Counted from the stretch's first letter, positions 41,365 through 50,790 are shown. The stretch is DNA of 64,000 nucleotides from CAISIP01 sp031396205 (GCA_031396205.1 JANNKH010000041.1:47297-111296); one strand, 5' to 3'. Notes: a model not told the origin generated them from the letters alone. Numbers and translations: made by a program.

Positions 41365-42828
41365 ATGGCTTCAACCATCAACACCAATATCAACTCGCTT
41401 ACCGCGCAGCGCAACCTGGGTATGAGCGCCTCATCGCTGTCGACCTCGATCCAGCGCCTGTCATCGGGTCTGCGCATCAACAGCGCCAAGGACGATGCCG
41501 CTGGCCTGGCGATTTCCGAACGATTCACGTCCCAGATCCGCGGCCTGAACCAGGCGGTGCGCAATGCCAACGACGGCATTTCGCTGGCGCAAACGGCCGA
41601 GGGCGCGTTGAAGGCCTCCGGCGACATCTTGCAGCGGGTGCGTGAACTGTCCGTACAGTCGGCCAACGCGACCAACAGCGCCAGCGACCGCCAGGCCCTG
41701 CAGGCCGAAGTAGGTCAGCTGGTGTCGGAACTCGACCGCATTTCGCAGACGACCGAGTTCAACGGCTCCAAGCTGCTCGACGGTTCGTTCGGCACCCAGC
41801 AGTTCCAGGTTGGTGCCAACGCCAATCAGACGATCATCGCGGCGACCGCCAACCTGCGTACCAATGTCTACGGCAACAACCAGGCGCTCAATGCCGGCGT
41901 TGCGGCAACCGCGGCAGCCTTCGGCTCGAATGGCGTCAGCACCGGCGCGGTGACCATCAACGGTTCGATCGGCAGTGCCTCTGTCACGATCGCCGCCAAT
42001 AGCACGGCCCAGGCCAGTGCCAGCCTGATCAATGCGCAGACGGTGAACACCGGCGTGACTGCGACCGCGCGCACCGATGTCAACCTGGTATTCGGTGCGA
42101 CGGGTGCTTACACCCTGGCCCTGCGTTCGGATAACTCAGCCGCCCAGTCGATCTCGTTTTCGCTGGCGGCCACCGGTACCGCCGAAGGACTTTCGGCCGC
42201 CGTCGCGGCGATCAACGACCAGTCGTCCAAGACCGGTGTCATCGCCTCGCTCAACAGCACCGGCTCGTCGGTGATCTTGAGCAATGCCAATGGCAATGAC
42301 ATCACCGTGTCGGACACGACGGTGGCCAACGCCGGCACCGTGGCAGTGACGAAGCTCGACTCGGCGCTGGCGGCGGTGACCGGGACCGTGACCCTGGCGG
42401 TGGACAGCACGGCCGACACCGCGACGACTTCAGGCTACGTGACGCTGGATTCGTCCAAGTCGTACTCGGTCACCTCTGCATCGACTGCGTTCACCACCGC
42501 TTCCTCGACGCTCAAGAAAGTGTCCGACTTGGACATCACGTCGTTCTCCAAGGCCAGCGACGCACTCAAGACCGTGGATTCCGCGATCGCGTTCATCTCA
42601 GGGGCGCGCGCCAGTTTGGGTGCCTTGCAGTCGCGCTTCGAGACTGCGATCAACAATTTGCAGGTGACCTCCGAGAATCTGTCGTCTTCCCGCTCGCGCA
42701 TTCTGGACGCCGACTTCGCCCAGGAGACCGCCAACCTGTCGCGGGCTCAGATCCTGCAACAGGCGGGTACCGCGATGGTCGCCCAGGCCAACCAGCTGCC
42801 CCAGGGTGTTCTGGCCCTGCTGCGGTAA
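41365..42828 (+). CDS. fliC: flagellin, copy 2
   Basis: The 487-residue flagellin has ends almost identical to copy 1 (MASTINTNINSLTAQRNLGM; ends QANQLPQGVLALLR) and a more diverged centre (~170-390). That centre again has Flagellin_IN-like repeats and many Ser/Thr. The ATG at 41365 follows TGTGGAGAAACACT (GGAG spaced 7); the longer in-frame extension to 41137 runs through the promoter. It is followed by two hairpins and then fliD. It is the more clearly promoter-equipped copy. Confidence 0.97.
   Translation: MASTINTNINSLTAQRNLGMSASSLSTSIQRLSSGLRINSAKDDAAGLAISERFTSQIRGLNQAVRNANDGISLAQTAEGALKASGDILQRVRELSVQSANATNSASDRQALQAEVGQLVSELDRISQTTEFNGSKLLDGSFGTQQFQVGANANQTIIAATANLRTNVYGNNQALNAGVAATAAAFGSNGVSTGAVTINGSIGSASVTIAANSTAQASASLINAQTVNTGVTATARTDVNLVFGATGAYTLALRSDNSAAQSISFSLAATGTAEGLSAAVAAINDQSSKTGVIASLNSTGSSVILSNANGNDITVSDTTVANAGTVAVTKLDSALAAVTGTVTLAVDSTADTATTSGYVTLDSSKSYSVTSASTAFTTASSTLKKVSDLDITSFSKASDALKTVDSAIAFISGARASLGALQSRFETAINNLQVTSENLSSSRSRILDADFAQETANLSRAQILQQAGTAMVAQANQLPQGVLALLR
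41425..41554 (+). repeat. right arm of a 130-bp inverted repeat inside fliC copy 2
   Basis: The inverted partner of 40858-40987, about 98% identical. It sits at codons ~21-63 of copy 2. Confidence 0.85.
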
Positions 42829-42835
42829 TCCAGGG

Positions 42836-42913
42836 AGCCCGTCGTAGTGACGGGCTGGCATTGAAACGTCAGTCGTTCCCGCGAGCCTGGCGGCGGATCT
42901 TCGATCCGCCGCC
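42836..42913 (+). terminator. two tandem hairpins after fliC copy 2
   Basis: The first hairpin is AGCCCGTC/GACGGGCT with a 5-base loop (42836-42856), starting 7 bases after the stop. The second has an 11-bp perfect stem GGCGGCGGATC/GATCCGCCGCC with a TTC loop (42889-42913) followed by ATTTCG. The second should act as the flagellin terminator despite its short T tract; the first may protect the mRNA 3' end. Confidence 0.7.
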
Positions 42914-43031
42914 ATTTCGCCTTGTGGATTGTGGATGTCAGGCGGTGTTACATGTGCATTTCTACCGATTGGATGCAGTACAGAACTGGATAATGTTCAG
43001 GCAGGCCCGCGCTGGGGCTTAGGAGAAGACC

Positions 43032-44447
43032 ATGGCAACCATTTCATCCCCCGGAATCGGCAGCGGCCTGGACGTGAAGTCCATCGTCGCGCAGCTGGTG
43101 GCCATCGAGAGACAGCCGCTGACCAATCTGCAGGTTCAGGCGGCGACCGTGCAGACCCGCATTTCGGTGTTTGGTCAAATCAAGTCCTTGGTCTCGACGT
43201 TGTCAGATGCCGCCAGTCGGCTGGGCAGCCTGACCACCTTTAACGGGGTCAAGACCACCTCGTCCAACAGCAAGACGGTGTCGGCCACCGCTATCGGCGG
43301 AACGGTGGCCAACAGTTTTTCGGTCAAGGTCGAGAACCTTGCCAAGGCCCAGGCCACGGCGTCGGCGGCATTGCTGCCGGTGGGCGGTGCGCTCGGCGCG
43401 GGCACGCTGCGACTGCAATTGGGACAGTGGACCGTGGTCCCAAGCTCGTTCACACCGCAGGTCAGCGGTGGCCAGTTCGACATCGAGATCAGCGCCACCG
43501 ATACCGTGAGTGATGTGGCCAGCAAGATCAATGGCGCCAAGACGGGTGTCACGGCCACGGTGCTCAATGACGCCTCCGGAGAACGCCTTTTGCTGCGTTC
43601 GAACGCGACCGGTCTGGCCTCCGGATTCGAGCTCAGCATGGTCAGCGATGCCGATGGACAGCCGGCCGATGCAGCGGGACTGTCCCGGCTCGTCGTGGGA
43701 GCCTCGATCCAGCTGCCCGACGACGCCCGGATACAGATCAACACCATTGCGGTATCGTCTTCGACCAACAAGTTCGAGAATGTAGTGTCGGGTATCACGC
43801 TGACGGCCAACGAGGTCAGCATCGATCCTGTCGAGATCACGGTGAGCCCCGACAAGGCGGTTCTCAAGAGCGCGATGAACGACTTTGTCGCTGCCTACAA
43901 CGCCGTGAACCAGGCCGTTAACGAGCAGACCAAATTCGATCCTGCAACCAAGGTGGGTGGTCTGCTTCAGGGTGATTCGACGGCCATCGGGTTGCAGAAT
44001 GCATTGCGCGGCATCCTGCAGTCGACCACCAATGGCTCGGCCTACCAGCGGCTGGCCGATATCGGGATCACCCAGCAGCTGGGTGGCGACCTGGCCATCG
44101 ACAGCGCCAAGTTCGATACGGCGGTCGACAACGGCGACGAACTCAAGAACCTGCTGCGCATTGACAACGGCAACGCGTTGACCAATGGCGTTGCCTCCAA
44201 ATTTGCCGCCTTTTCCAAAGGCCTGCTGGCCACTGATGGCCTGTTCAGCAGCAAGGATGCATCGCTCAAGCGCGCACTCGAACTCAACAGCAAGGACCAG
44301 GCCCGGCTGACCGACAAGGTCGCCAGGATCGAGGCACAGCTCAACCGGCGCTACAGCGCGCTGGACGTGCAGCTCAACAGCCTCAACGCGCTCAACGCCT
44401 ACGTGACCCAACAGGTGACACTGTGGAACCGGTCGAACAACAATTGA
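43032..44447 (+). CDS. fliD: filament cap protein FliD (HAP2)
   Basis: The 471-residue protein caps the growing filament and places flagellin subunits. The N-terminal ISSPGIGSGLDVKSIVAQLV (residues ~3-22) and the C-terminal coiled end (QARLTDKVARIEAQLNRRYS, LNAYVTQQVTLWNRSNN) are diagnostic. The Flagellin_IN-like middle is present. The start is supported by AGGAG ten bases upstream. It leads the fliD-fliS-fliT group. Confidence 0.97.
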   Translation: MATISSPGIGSGLDVKSIVAQLVAIERQPLTNLQVQAATVQTRISVFGQIKSLVSTLSDAASRLGSLTTFNGVKTTSSNSKTVSATAIGGTVANSFSVKVENLAKAQATASAALLPVGGALGAGTLRLQLGQWTVVPSSFTPQVSGGQFDIEISATDTVSDVASKINGAKTGVTATVLNDASGERLLLRSNATGLASGFELSMVSDADGQPADAAGLSRLVVGASIQLPDDARIQINTIAVSSSTNKFENVVSGITLTANEVSIDPVEITVSPDKAVLKSAMNDFVAAYNAVNQAVNEQTKFDPATKVGGLLQGDSTAIGLQNALRGILQSTTNGSAYQRLADIGITQQLGGDLAIDSAKFDTAVDNGDELKNLLRIDNGNALTNGVASKFAAFSKGLLATDGLFSSKDASLKRALELNSKDQARLTDKVARIEAQLNRRYSALDVQLNSLNALNAYVTQQVTLWNRSNNN

Positions 44448-44500
44448 CCCCGCAGGCGGAAGTGGCGGGTGATTCGGTGGCATTTCTCCAACGCCGGTAC

Positions 44501-44527
44501 TTGATTTGGCGCCGCGGGTGCCGATAA
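44501..44527 (+). promoter_or_regulatory. sigma-28-like promoter before fliS
   Basis: A perfect -10 GCCGATAA (44520-44527) has the -35 position (44501-44508) reading TTGATTTG, a partial match, with an 11-base spacer. It starts 29 bases upstream of the fliS ATG and would allow late expression of fliST apart from fliD. Confidence 0.6.
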
Positions 44528-44555
44528 AGAAGTCATAACTTAAAGGAACGCCCGC

Positions 44556-44987
44556 ATGTTTTCCCCGATGGGTACCCGGTCGGCATCCGCCTACAAGAAG
44601 ATAGGCGTGGAAACCAGTGTCAACCATGCCAGCGCGCACGATCTGGTCGACATGTTGTTCGACGGCCTGCTGGTGGCGGTGGGCTCCGCGCGAGCCGCGC
44701 TGCGCAGTGGCGATATCAAGAGCAAATGCGGGCACATCGTCACGGCGGTTCGTATTCTCGAAGAAGGCCTCAAGGGCGCGCTCAATATGGAGCAGGGCGG
44801 TCAGCTCGCCATCAATTTGAAAGAGCTGTACGGCTATTGCGTCCTTCGGCTGACGCAGGCCAATGCCCGCAACGATGAGGCAGCCCTGGAGGAAGTCATG
44901 CGGCTGATCGAGCCGGTTGCCAGCGGCTGGAAGCAAATGGGCGAAGCGCCGGGCGCCTCGTCAACACCGCGCCTGCAGGCGGCCTGA
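44556..44987 (+). CDS. fliS: flagellin export chaperone FliS
   Basis: The 143-residue helical chaperone holds flagellin before export. The N-terminus (SAYKKIGVETSVNHASAHDL VDMLFDGL region, with HDLVDMLFDG) is characteristic of FliS. An Ala/Gly-rich C-terminal tail is added. It follows fliD by 108 bp and abuts fliT. Confidence 0.95.
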   Translation: MFSPMGTRSASAYKKIGVETSVNHASAHDLVDMLFDGLLVAVGSARAALRSGDIKSKCGHIVTAVRILEEGLKGALNMEQGGQLAINLKELYGYCVLRLTQANARNDEAALEEVMRLIEPVASGWKQMGEAPGASSTPRLQAA

Positions 44988-45002
44988 GTGTCCGGAGTCA
45001 CG

Positions 45003-45302
45003 ATGCCCAATACCCTGATCGATTATTACCGCGCGCTGGAAGCTGCCAGTCTCAGCATGCTGGAGTCGGCCAACGCCGACGACTGGGATGGCGTGGTCCG
45101 CCTTGAGGGCACCTGCGCGGTGCTGATCGAGCAACTGCGCTTTGCATCGTCTATGCAGGAACTGCCCGCCGAGCTGCGCGCCGAGAAGTCCGGCATCATG
45201 CGCCGCATTCTGGCCAACGACGCGCAGATCCGCTATCTGGCAGAGCCGTGGATGACCCATTTCGAGAAAAAGTTCGAGGGCCTGCAGCATATGCTGCACT
45301 GA
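45003..45302 (+). CDS. fliT: FliT-like flagellar chaperone
   Basis: The 99-residue helical protein lies immediately after fliS, where FliT, the FliD chaperone and FlhC antagonist, is found. The family is poorly conserved. Size, helical character (YYRALEAASLSMLESANADD, RRILANDAQIRYLAEPW) and position carry the call. The ATG at 45003 has GGAG seven bases upstream; a GTG at 44988 is less likely. Confidence 0.8.
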   Translation: MPNTLIDYYRALEAASLSMLESANADDWDGVVRLEGTCAVLIEQLRFASSMQELPAELRAEKSGIMRRILANDAQIRYLAEPWMTHFEKKFEGLQHMLH

Positions 45303-45325
45303 GCAAGTCGGCGGGTCAGGTAGGC

Positions 45326-45380
45326 GTCCTGCGTGCGGCGCACTGCGGACCTCGCCCTTGGGGCGGCCCGGTGGGCTAGA
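45326..45380. repeat. 55-bp tandem repeat, copy 1
   Basis: Identical 55-bp unit (begins GTCCTGCGTGCGGCGCACTG, contains CGCCCTTGGGGCGGCCCGG) repeated at 45386-45440 with a 60-bp period. It lies between the convergent fliT and fliE genes. Confidence 0.92.
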
Positions 45381-45385
45381 GGGAA

Positions 45386-45440
45386 GTCCTGCGTGCGGCG
45401 CACTGCGGACCTCGCCCTTGGGGCGGCCCGGTGGGCTAGA
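45386..45440. repeat. 55-bp tandem repeat, copy 2, containing the fliE stop codon
   Basis: Identical to 45326-45380. The fliE stop codon (45436-45438 on the minus strand) falls inside this copy, so the repeat supplies the end of the gene and the first copy carries the same TAG just beyond it. The CGCCC/GGGCG core can form a hairpin. Confidence 0.92.
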
Positions 45441-45753
45441 CCTGCATGTTCATGATGTCGGTGTAGGCCTGGACCATGCGGTTGCGTACATGCAGCGTGG
45501 CCTGAAAACCGATCTGGGCTTTCTGGATCGCGACCATGGTGTCTTCCAGGCTGACCGACGGGTTTTCCATCTGCACCTCGCGCTGCATTTTCTGCGCATG
45601 GCTCTGCGCGGCGCTGACTTCGTTCAGGGCGCTTTTCATCGCGCCAGAAAAGCCGCCCTGCGCGCCGGCAACGCCCTTGTCTGCGCCGGGACGCACGAGT
45701 GCTGTCGGACGAATTCCCAGCGGCATGCTGGTGGGGGGAAGGCGTAGCTCCAT
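45436..45753 (-). CDS. fliE: flagellar MS-ring/rod junction protein FliE
   Basis: The 105-residue adaptor joins the MS ring to the rod. The conserved C-terminal half (SLEDTMVAIQKAQIGFQATL, VRNRMVQAYTDIMNMQV) is clear. The ATG at 45753 is preceded by GGAGG eight bases upstream and gives the normal FliE length. It is divergent from fliF with a 176-bp gap that should hold the FlhDC-dependent promoters for both. Confidence 0.96.
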   Translation of the reverse strand: MELRLPPTSMPLGIRPTALVRPGADKGVAGAQGGFSGAMKSALNEVSAAQSHAQKMQREVQMENPSVSLEDTMVAIQKAQIGFQATLHVRNRMVQAYTDIMNMQV

Positions 45754-45929
45754 CGTGTCCTCCGAGGACGGTCCAAAAGATGCTCCTATGCTAGCCATCG
45801 CCCAAGCCGGGAAATAGTCGAAATGGCCGGTGAATGTGGCCCTTATCGGCCAAATGTTTCCGCACTGTGGCTTCAATAATGTGCTCCGTAGTGGGCGCGA
45901 CTTCGCCCCACGCTGTTTCGGGCCGATTG

Positions 45930-47624
45930 ATGACCGCCGTTGCCACGATTACCACCAACCCGTCCTTGCCGGAGCGACTCGCCTCCCTGGAGTCGGGCCA
46001 GCGCTTGCGCCTGGCAATGGGCGCTGTTCTGCTGGTGGCGGTCGTGATCGCGGGCGTGATGCTGGGCAAGCAGGCCGACTGGCGGGTCTTGTACGCCAAC
46101 CTGGCGGACAAGGACGGTGGCGCCATCGTGGCACAACTGTCCCAGATGAATATTCCGTACAAGCACGCCGATGGTGGCGCGGCCATTCTGGTGCCGGCCG
46201 ATCGGGTGCATGATACGCGGCTGCGGCTGGCCTCCCAGGGGCTTCCCAAGGGGTCGGTGGTCGGTTTCGAAATGATGGAGTCCAACCGCTTCGGCATGAC
46301 CCAGTTTCAGGAACGGCTGACGTTTCAGCGTGGGCTGGAGGGCGAACTGACGCGTTCGATCCAGGCGCTGTCGTCGGTGCAAAGCGCCCGGGTGCACCTT
46401 GCGTTGCCCAACCAGAATGGGTTTTTCCGCGAGCAGCAGAAACCGTCGGCCTCGGTGCTGGTTAGTCTGCATCCGGCGCGGACACTGGACCGGGCCCAGC
46501 TGGCTGGCATTGTGCATTTGGTGGCATCCAGCGTTCCCGAGCTGACGCCGGCGGCGGTCAGCGTACTCGACGACACCGGAAAACTGCTGTCGATGCCCGC
46601 CGATGGCAGCGCCGGTACGCGCGGGGTCGATGCGGAGCAACTTCAATATGCGCAGCAGCTGGAGCAATCGTTCGCACGGCGCATTCTCGACATACTGGAG
46701 CCGATCGCCGGGGTGGGCAACGTACGCGCCCAGGTAACGGCCGACCTCGACTTTTCCCAGACCGAGTCCACGTCGGAATCGCATCGGCCGAACCAGACAG
46801 CAGACACTGGAGCCATACGCAGCCAACAACTGGTCGAGTCAGGGCCGGGTGCCGCGGGCCTGACGCCACCGGCCGGTGTGCCGGGTGCGGTGAGCAACCA
46901 ACCGCCAGGCGCTGCCACGGCGCCGGTCAACGGCCCCGCGCAGACACTGGCAGCGGCGGGTTCGCCCGCGGGTGCCCAGGGCGTGGGCGCAGCAGGCAAG
47001 CGCGAATCGACGATCAACTACGAGGTCGACAAGACCGTTCGCGTGGTTCGCGGCAGCACCGGGCTGGTGAAGCGAATCAGCGCGGCGGTGGTGGTCAACC
47101 ACCAGTCGGTGACGGATGACAAGGGCAAGACCGCAAGTGTCGCGTTGGCTGCGGAACAGATCGAAAAGATGACCGCTCTGGTGCGCGAGACGATCGGCTT
47201 CAACAAGGAGCGAGGCGACTCGGTCAATCTGATGAACGCGCCGTTCGCTATAGAAAAAATAGTCACGTTGGACTTGCCGCTGTGGCGCCAACCGGAAATG
47301 CAAGACCTGGCGCGCAGCTTCGCCTGGCCGATCGGCACGGTATTGTTGGCGGCACTGGTTCTGCTGGGTCTGGTGCGCCCGGGGCTCAAGGCCATGGCCA
47401 AGCGGCCGGAACCGGTCGCGACGCAGGAGCTGACGCAAGTCGATGCCCTGGTGGCCGATGAGCCGGAGCGCCCTGCGTTGTTGAAAATTGAGGCGCCCGA
47501 GTCCGAACCGGGGCCAACCCCTGAGTCGATCCGGCTCGAAAAGGCGCGCAAGCTCGCGCGCGACAATCCCGTGGCAGTAGCCGGCATCGTCAAGGGCTGG
47601 ATCGGCGTCGAGGCTCCGGCCTGA
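45930..47624 (+). CDS. fliF: flagellar MS-ring protein FliF
   Basis: The 564-residue inner-membrane protein forms the MS ring. It has an N-terminal transmembrane helix (~residues 30-50, GAVLLVAVVIAGVML), a periplasmic YscJ/FliF domain (DWRVLYANLADKDGGAIVAQ; FGMTQFQERLTFQRGLEGEL), a Pro/Gly/Ala-rich insert (~300-360), a second helix near 470 and the C-terminal FliG-binding tail. The ATG at 45930 gives the standard start; the longer reading to 45834 overlaps the promoter region. Confidence 0.97.
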   Translation: MTAVATITTNPSLPERLASLESGQRLRLAMGAVLLVAVVIAGVMLGKQADWRVLYANLADKDGGAIVAQLSQMNIPYKHADGGAAILVPADRVHDTRLRLASQGLPKGSVVGFEMMESNRFGMTQFQERLTFQRGLEGELTRSIQALSSVQSARVHLALPNQNGFFREQQKPSASVLVSLHPARTLDRAQLAGIVHLVASSVPELTPAAVSVLDDTGKLLSMPADGSAGTRGVDAEQLQYAQQLEQSFARRILDILEPIAGVGNVRAQVTADLDFSQTESTSESHRPNQTADTGAIRSQQLVESGPGAAGLTPPAGVPGAVSNQPPGAATAPVNGPAQTLAAAGSPAGAQGVGAAGKRESTINYEVDKTVRVVRGSTGLVKRISAAVVVNHQSVTDDKGKTASVALAAEQIEKMTALVRETIGFNKERGDSVNLMNAPFAIEKIVTLDLPLWRQPEMQDLARSFAWPIGTVLLAALVLLGLVRPGLKAMAKRPEPVATQELTQVDALVADEPERPALLKIEAPESEPGPTPESIRLEKARKLARDNPVAVAGIVKGWIGVEAPA

Positions 47625-47647
47625 CGCTGGTCTGGTAAAGCACTCCC

Positions 47648-48646
47648 ATGTCTGAAGACGGTTTGCAGGATGCGGCGATATTTCTGATGTCGCTCGGCGA
47701 GGCCGAGGCGGCGGAGGTGTTCAAGCATTTTTCTCCGAAGGAAGTGCAAAAGCTGGGCGAAGCGATTGCCAAGACAAAGGCGATCTCGCGCGAACGGGTC
47801 GACAACATCATCGAGAAGTTCACCGAGGTGGCGGCCTCTCAGAGTCTGCTGGTGGCCGATTCGAGTGACTATGTGCGCAACGTCCTCAAGCGGGCGTTGG
47901 GTGACGACAAGGCCGCGCTGCTGATCGACCGTATTTTGCAGGGCGGCGATGTCTCCGGCATCGAGAGCCTCAAGTGGATGGACGCCATATCGGTGGCCGA
48001 ACTGTTGCGTAGCGAGCATCCGCAGATCGTCGCGGCCATCATGGTGCACCTGGATGTGGATCAGGCGTCCGAGATCCTCAAGCTCTTCACGGAGCGCCAG
48101 CGCAATGAAGTAATGCTGCGCGTCGCCACGATGGAAGGCATCCAGCCAACCGCGCTGAAAGATCTCAACGAGGTGTTGTTTCAGGTATTGTCCGGAACCG
48201 ATCGGGTGCGCAAGTCCTCGCTCGGTGGCGTCAAGGCTGCCGCCGAGATGATCAACCTAATGGGGGCGAATGTCGAAGGCACCGTGATCGAGTCGATTCG
48301 CAGCCACGATCCAGACCTGGCGCAGAAGATCATGGACAAGATGTTCGTGTTTGACGACCTCGTCAACCTCGATGCCAAGGCGATCCAGACCGTCCTCAAG
48401 GAGGTTGCGTCGGATGTGCTGATCTCCGCCCTGAAGGGCGCACAGCCGGAGCTCAAGGAAAAAATTCTGTCGAACATGTCCTCGCGCGCGGCGGAGACCC
48501 TGCGCGAGGATCTGGAGTCACGGGGTCCGATGCGCTTGTCCGAGGTCGAGGCACAGCAAAAGGAAATTCTCAAGACGGTGCGTCGCCTGGCCGACGAAGG
48601 CCAGATCGTCGTCGGTGGTGGTGGCGCCGACGACGCCATGGTCTGA
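47648..48646 (+). CDS. fliG: flagellar motor switch protein FliG
   Basis: The 332-residue rotor protein contacts MotA for torque. The N-terminal MS-ring-binding part, the middle-domain EHPQ motif (LLRSEHPQIVAAIMVHL, residues ~121-137) and the C-terminal charged helix (MDKMFVFDDLVNLDAKAIQT) are all present. Length equals the family standard. It follows fliF by 23 bp. Confidence 0.98.
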   Translation: MSEDGLQDAAIFLMSLGEAEAAEVFKHFSPKEVQKLGEAIAKTKAISRERVDNIIEKFTEVAASQSLLVADSSDYVRNVLKRALGDDKAALLIDRILQGGDVSGIESLKWMDAISVAELLRSEHPQIVAAIMVHLDVDQASEILKLFTERQRNEVMLRVATMEGIQPTALKDLNEVLFQVLSGTDRVRKSSLGGVKAAAEMINLMGANVEGTVIESIRSHDPDLAQKIMDKMFVFDDLVNLDAKAIQTVLKEVASDVLISALKGAQPELKEKILSNMSSRAAETLREDLESRGPMRLSEVEAQQKEILKTVRRLADEGQIVVGGGGADDAMV

Positions 48647-48661
48647 CGAGGCGGGTGACGC

Positions 48662-49342
48662 ATGCGCAATCTGTCACGATTTATTCCAGGCGAGGAGATC
48701 GACGCTGTTGCGCGCTGGGATTTTGGCGATGTCGATCAGGACCATCTGCAGCTGGCGTCGATTGCCGAGGCCCAGGCGCAGGCACGCCAGACGCAACGCG
48801 ACGAGGAGCGCGACCTGATCCTGCGCCAACAGGCCTATGCCGAGGGATTCGCGCAAGGCCAGGCCACGGCGGTGCTGCACGCGGAGCAACAACACCAGGC
48901 CTATGCTGACAACGAAGGTCGCCAGGCGGCGCTGCGGTTCGGCCAGCAGCTGGAGCAGTTGCAGGAACAACTGGCGCAATCGCAGCAGGTGATGGCCCAG
49001 GGTGTTCTGGAGCTGGCCTGTGTGCTGGCCCGGCAGTTGCTGCGCCACGAGCTGTCAGTCAATCCGAACGCGTTGCAGCCGGTTATCCGCGAGGGCCTGC
49101 AGATGTTGGGCGATGACAGCAAGGCCGCGGTGATACGGCTCAACCCGGTCGACCTGGAGGTGCTGCAGGACACGCTGGAGACCGAGTTCGCGGCACTGGC
49201 GCTGACCTTGACTCCCGACGCCAGCATCGCTGCCGGCGGTTGCCTTATTAGCTCGGCCGGCGCGGTAATCGATGCCAACCTGGAGACCCGTTGGAGGCGC
49301 GCGATCGCCAAGCTCGGGCTGCAGGTGCAATGGGATGACTGA
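48662..49342 (+). CDS. fliH: flagellar export ATPase regulator FliH
   Basis: The 226-residue stator-like protein binds FliI and links it to FliN. The N-terminus ends in a long Gln/Glu/Ala-rich coil (~30-110, with repeated GFAQGQATAV-type residues), followed by the conserved C-terminal domain (LELACVLARQLLRHELSVNP; LNPVDLEVL). The stop overlaps the fliI start by 8 bp. Confidence 0.94.
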   Translation: MRNLSRFIPGEEIDAVARWDFGDVDQDHLQLASIAEAQAQARQTQRDEERDLILRQQAYAEGFAQGQATAVLHAEQQHQAYADNEGRQAALRFGQQLEQLQEQLAQSQQVMAQGVLELACVLARQLLRHELSVNPNALQPVIREGLQMLGDDSKAAVIRLNPVDLEVLQDTLETEFAALALTLTPDASIAAGGCLISSAGAVIDANLETRWRRAIAKLGLQVQWDD

Positions 49343-50756
49343 GGCCGCCATCGCCGAGCCGGCCGCCGTCTGGCGGCAACTGCTGGAGAATGCCTGCGCG
49401 CGCGTGCGGCCCGGCACCAGCCTCGAACAGCGCGGCACGTTGACACGCCTGACCGGCCTGGTGCTGGAGGCCAGCGGCCTGCGCATTCCGGTCGGCAGCC
49501 AATGCCTGATCAAGACCCCCGCGATGGAGCCAGTGCTGGCCGAGGTGGTCGGGTTTTCGCAGGACCGGGCATTTTTGATGCCCGCCGGCGACGTACATGG
49601 CCTGTCCAGTGGCGCCAGTGTGGTGCCGGCGCAAGCCTTTGTGCCGGCGCCGCGCCTGGGCCAGGCCGCCCATCAGCCGTCGGAGCTGGTTGCGGGGCGC
49701 CTGCGCCTGCCGCTGGGGGACGGACTGCTGGGCCGGGTGGTGGACGCCCAGGGGGCACCCATGGACCGTATGGGCCCGATCACCGATGTGGTGTCGCGGG
49801 CCCTCGATCGCCAACCGGTCAACGCGATGGATCGGGCTCCGATCCGCGATGTGCTGGACACCGGCGTGCGCGCCATCAACGCCCTTTTGACGATCGGCCG
49901 GGGCCAGCGCATCGGGCTGTTTTCGGGCTCCGGTGTCGGCAAGAGCGTGTTGCTGGGGATGATGGCCCGCTATACCAGCGCCGACGTGATCGTGGTCGGT
50001 CTGATTGGCGAGCGCGGTCGTGAGGTGAAGGAGTTCATCGAGGATATTCTGGGTGAACAGGGTCGCGCCCGGTCCGTGGTAGTGGCCGCGCCGGCCGATG
50101 CGCCGCCCATGATGCGCATGCAGGGCGCTGCCTATGCGACCGCTATTGCCGAGAGCTTTCGCGACCAGGGCAAGCACGTGCTGTTGTTAATGGATTCGCT
50201 GACCCGGTATGCGATGGCGCAACGGGAGATCGCACTGGCCATTGGCGAGCCACCGGCGACCAAAGGCTATCCGCCATCGTGTTTCGCCAAGTTGCCGCAA
50301 CTGGTCGAGCGCAGTGGCAATGGCTTGCATGGTGTGGGCTCGATCACGGCCTTTTATACCGTTCTGGCGGAGGGCGATGACCAGCAGGATCCGATCGCGG
50401 ATGCAGCCCGGGCCATCCTGGACGGCCACATCGTGTTGTCGCGTGAGCTGGCGGAATCGGGGCATTATCCGGCCATCGACATCCTGCAGTCGGCATCACG
50501 TGTGATGCACAACGTGGTGTCGCGGGAGCACTTCGAGCTGGCACGACGGTTCCGCGCTATCCACGCCCGCTATGACAAGGGTCACGATCTGGTGCAGATC
50601 GGTGCCTACGTCGGTGGCTCCGATCCCGGCCTGGACCAGGCGATCAACTTGCACGGTCCAATGGACATGTTCCTGCAGCAGCACATGCATGAGTCGGCTT
50701 CGCTGGCCGATAGCATGGCGTCGATGCTGTCGGTGTTCGAGCCGGACGCACCATGA
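49335..50756 (+). CDS. fliI: flagellar export ATPase FliI
   Basis: The 473-residue F1-beta-like ATPase energises early export. The Walker A GLFSGSGVGKSVLL (residues ~192-205), the GLIGERGREVKEFIED segment and the Walker B region VLLLMDSLTRYAMAQREIAL are clear. The ATG at 49335 gives the standard N-terminus; a longer in-frame reading overlaps fliH. Tightly coupled to fliH and fliJ. Confidence 0.98.
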   Translation: MTEAAIAEPAAVWRQLLENACARVRPGTSLEQRGTLTRLTGLVLEASGLRIPVGSQCLIKTPAMEPVLAEVVGFSQDRAFLMPAGDVHGLSSGASVVPAQAFVPAPRLGQAAHQPSELVAGRLRLPLGDGLLGRVVDAQGAPMDRMGPITDVVSRALDRQPVNAMDRAPIRDVLDTGVRAINALLTIGRGQRIGLFSGSGVGKSVLLGMMARYTSADVIVVGLIGERGREVKEFIEDILGEQGRARSVVVAAPADAPPMMRMQGAAYATAIAESFRDQGKHVLLLMDSLTRYAMAQREIALAIGEPPATKGYPPSCFAKLPQLVERSGNGLHGVGSITAFYTVLAEGDDQQDPIADAARAILDGHIVLSRELAESGHYPAIDILQSASRVMHNVVSREHFELARRFRAIHARYDKGHDLVQIGAYVGGSDPGLDQAINLHGPMDMFLQQHMHESASLADSMASMLSVFEPDAP

Positions 50757-50790
50757 TGGATAGTCGCTGCATATTGGCGGGATTCTGTCC

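Noticed and set aside
43203..44936. 577-codon minus-strand frame opposite fliD and fliS
   Set aside because: Antisense shadow. FliD and FliS are certain and on the other strand.
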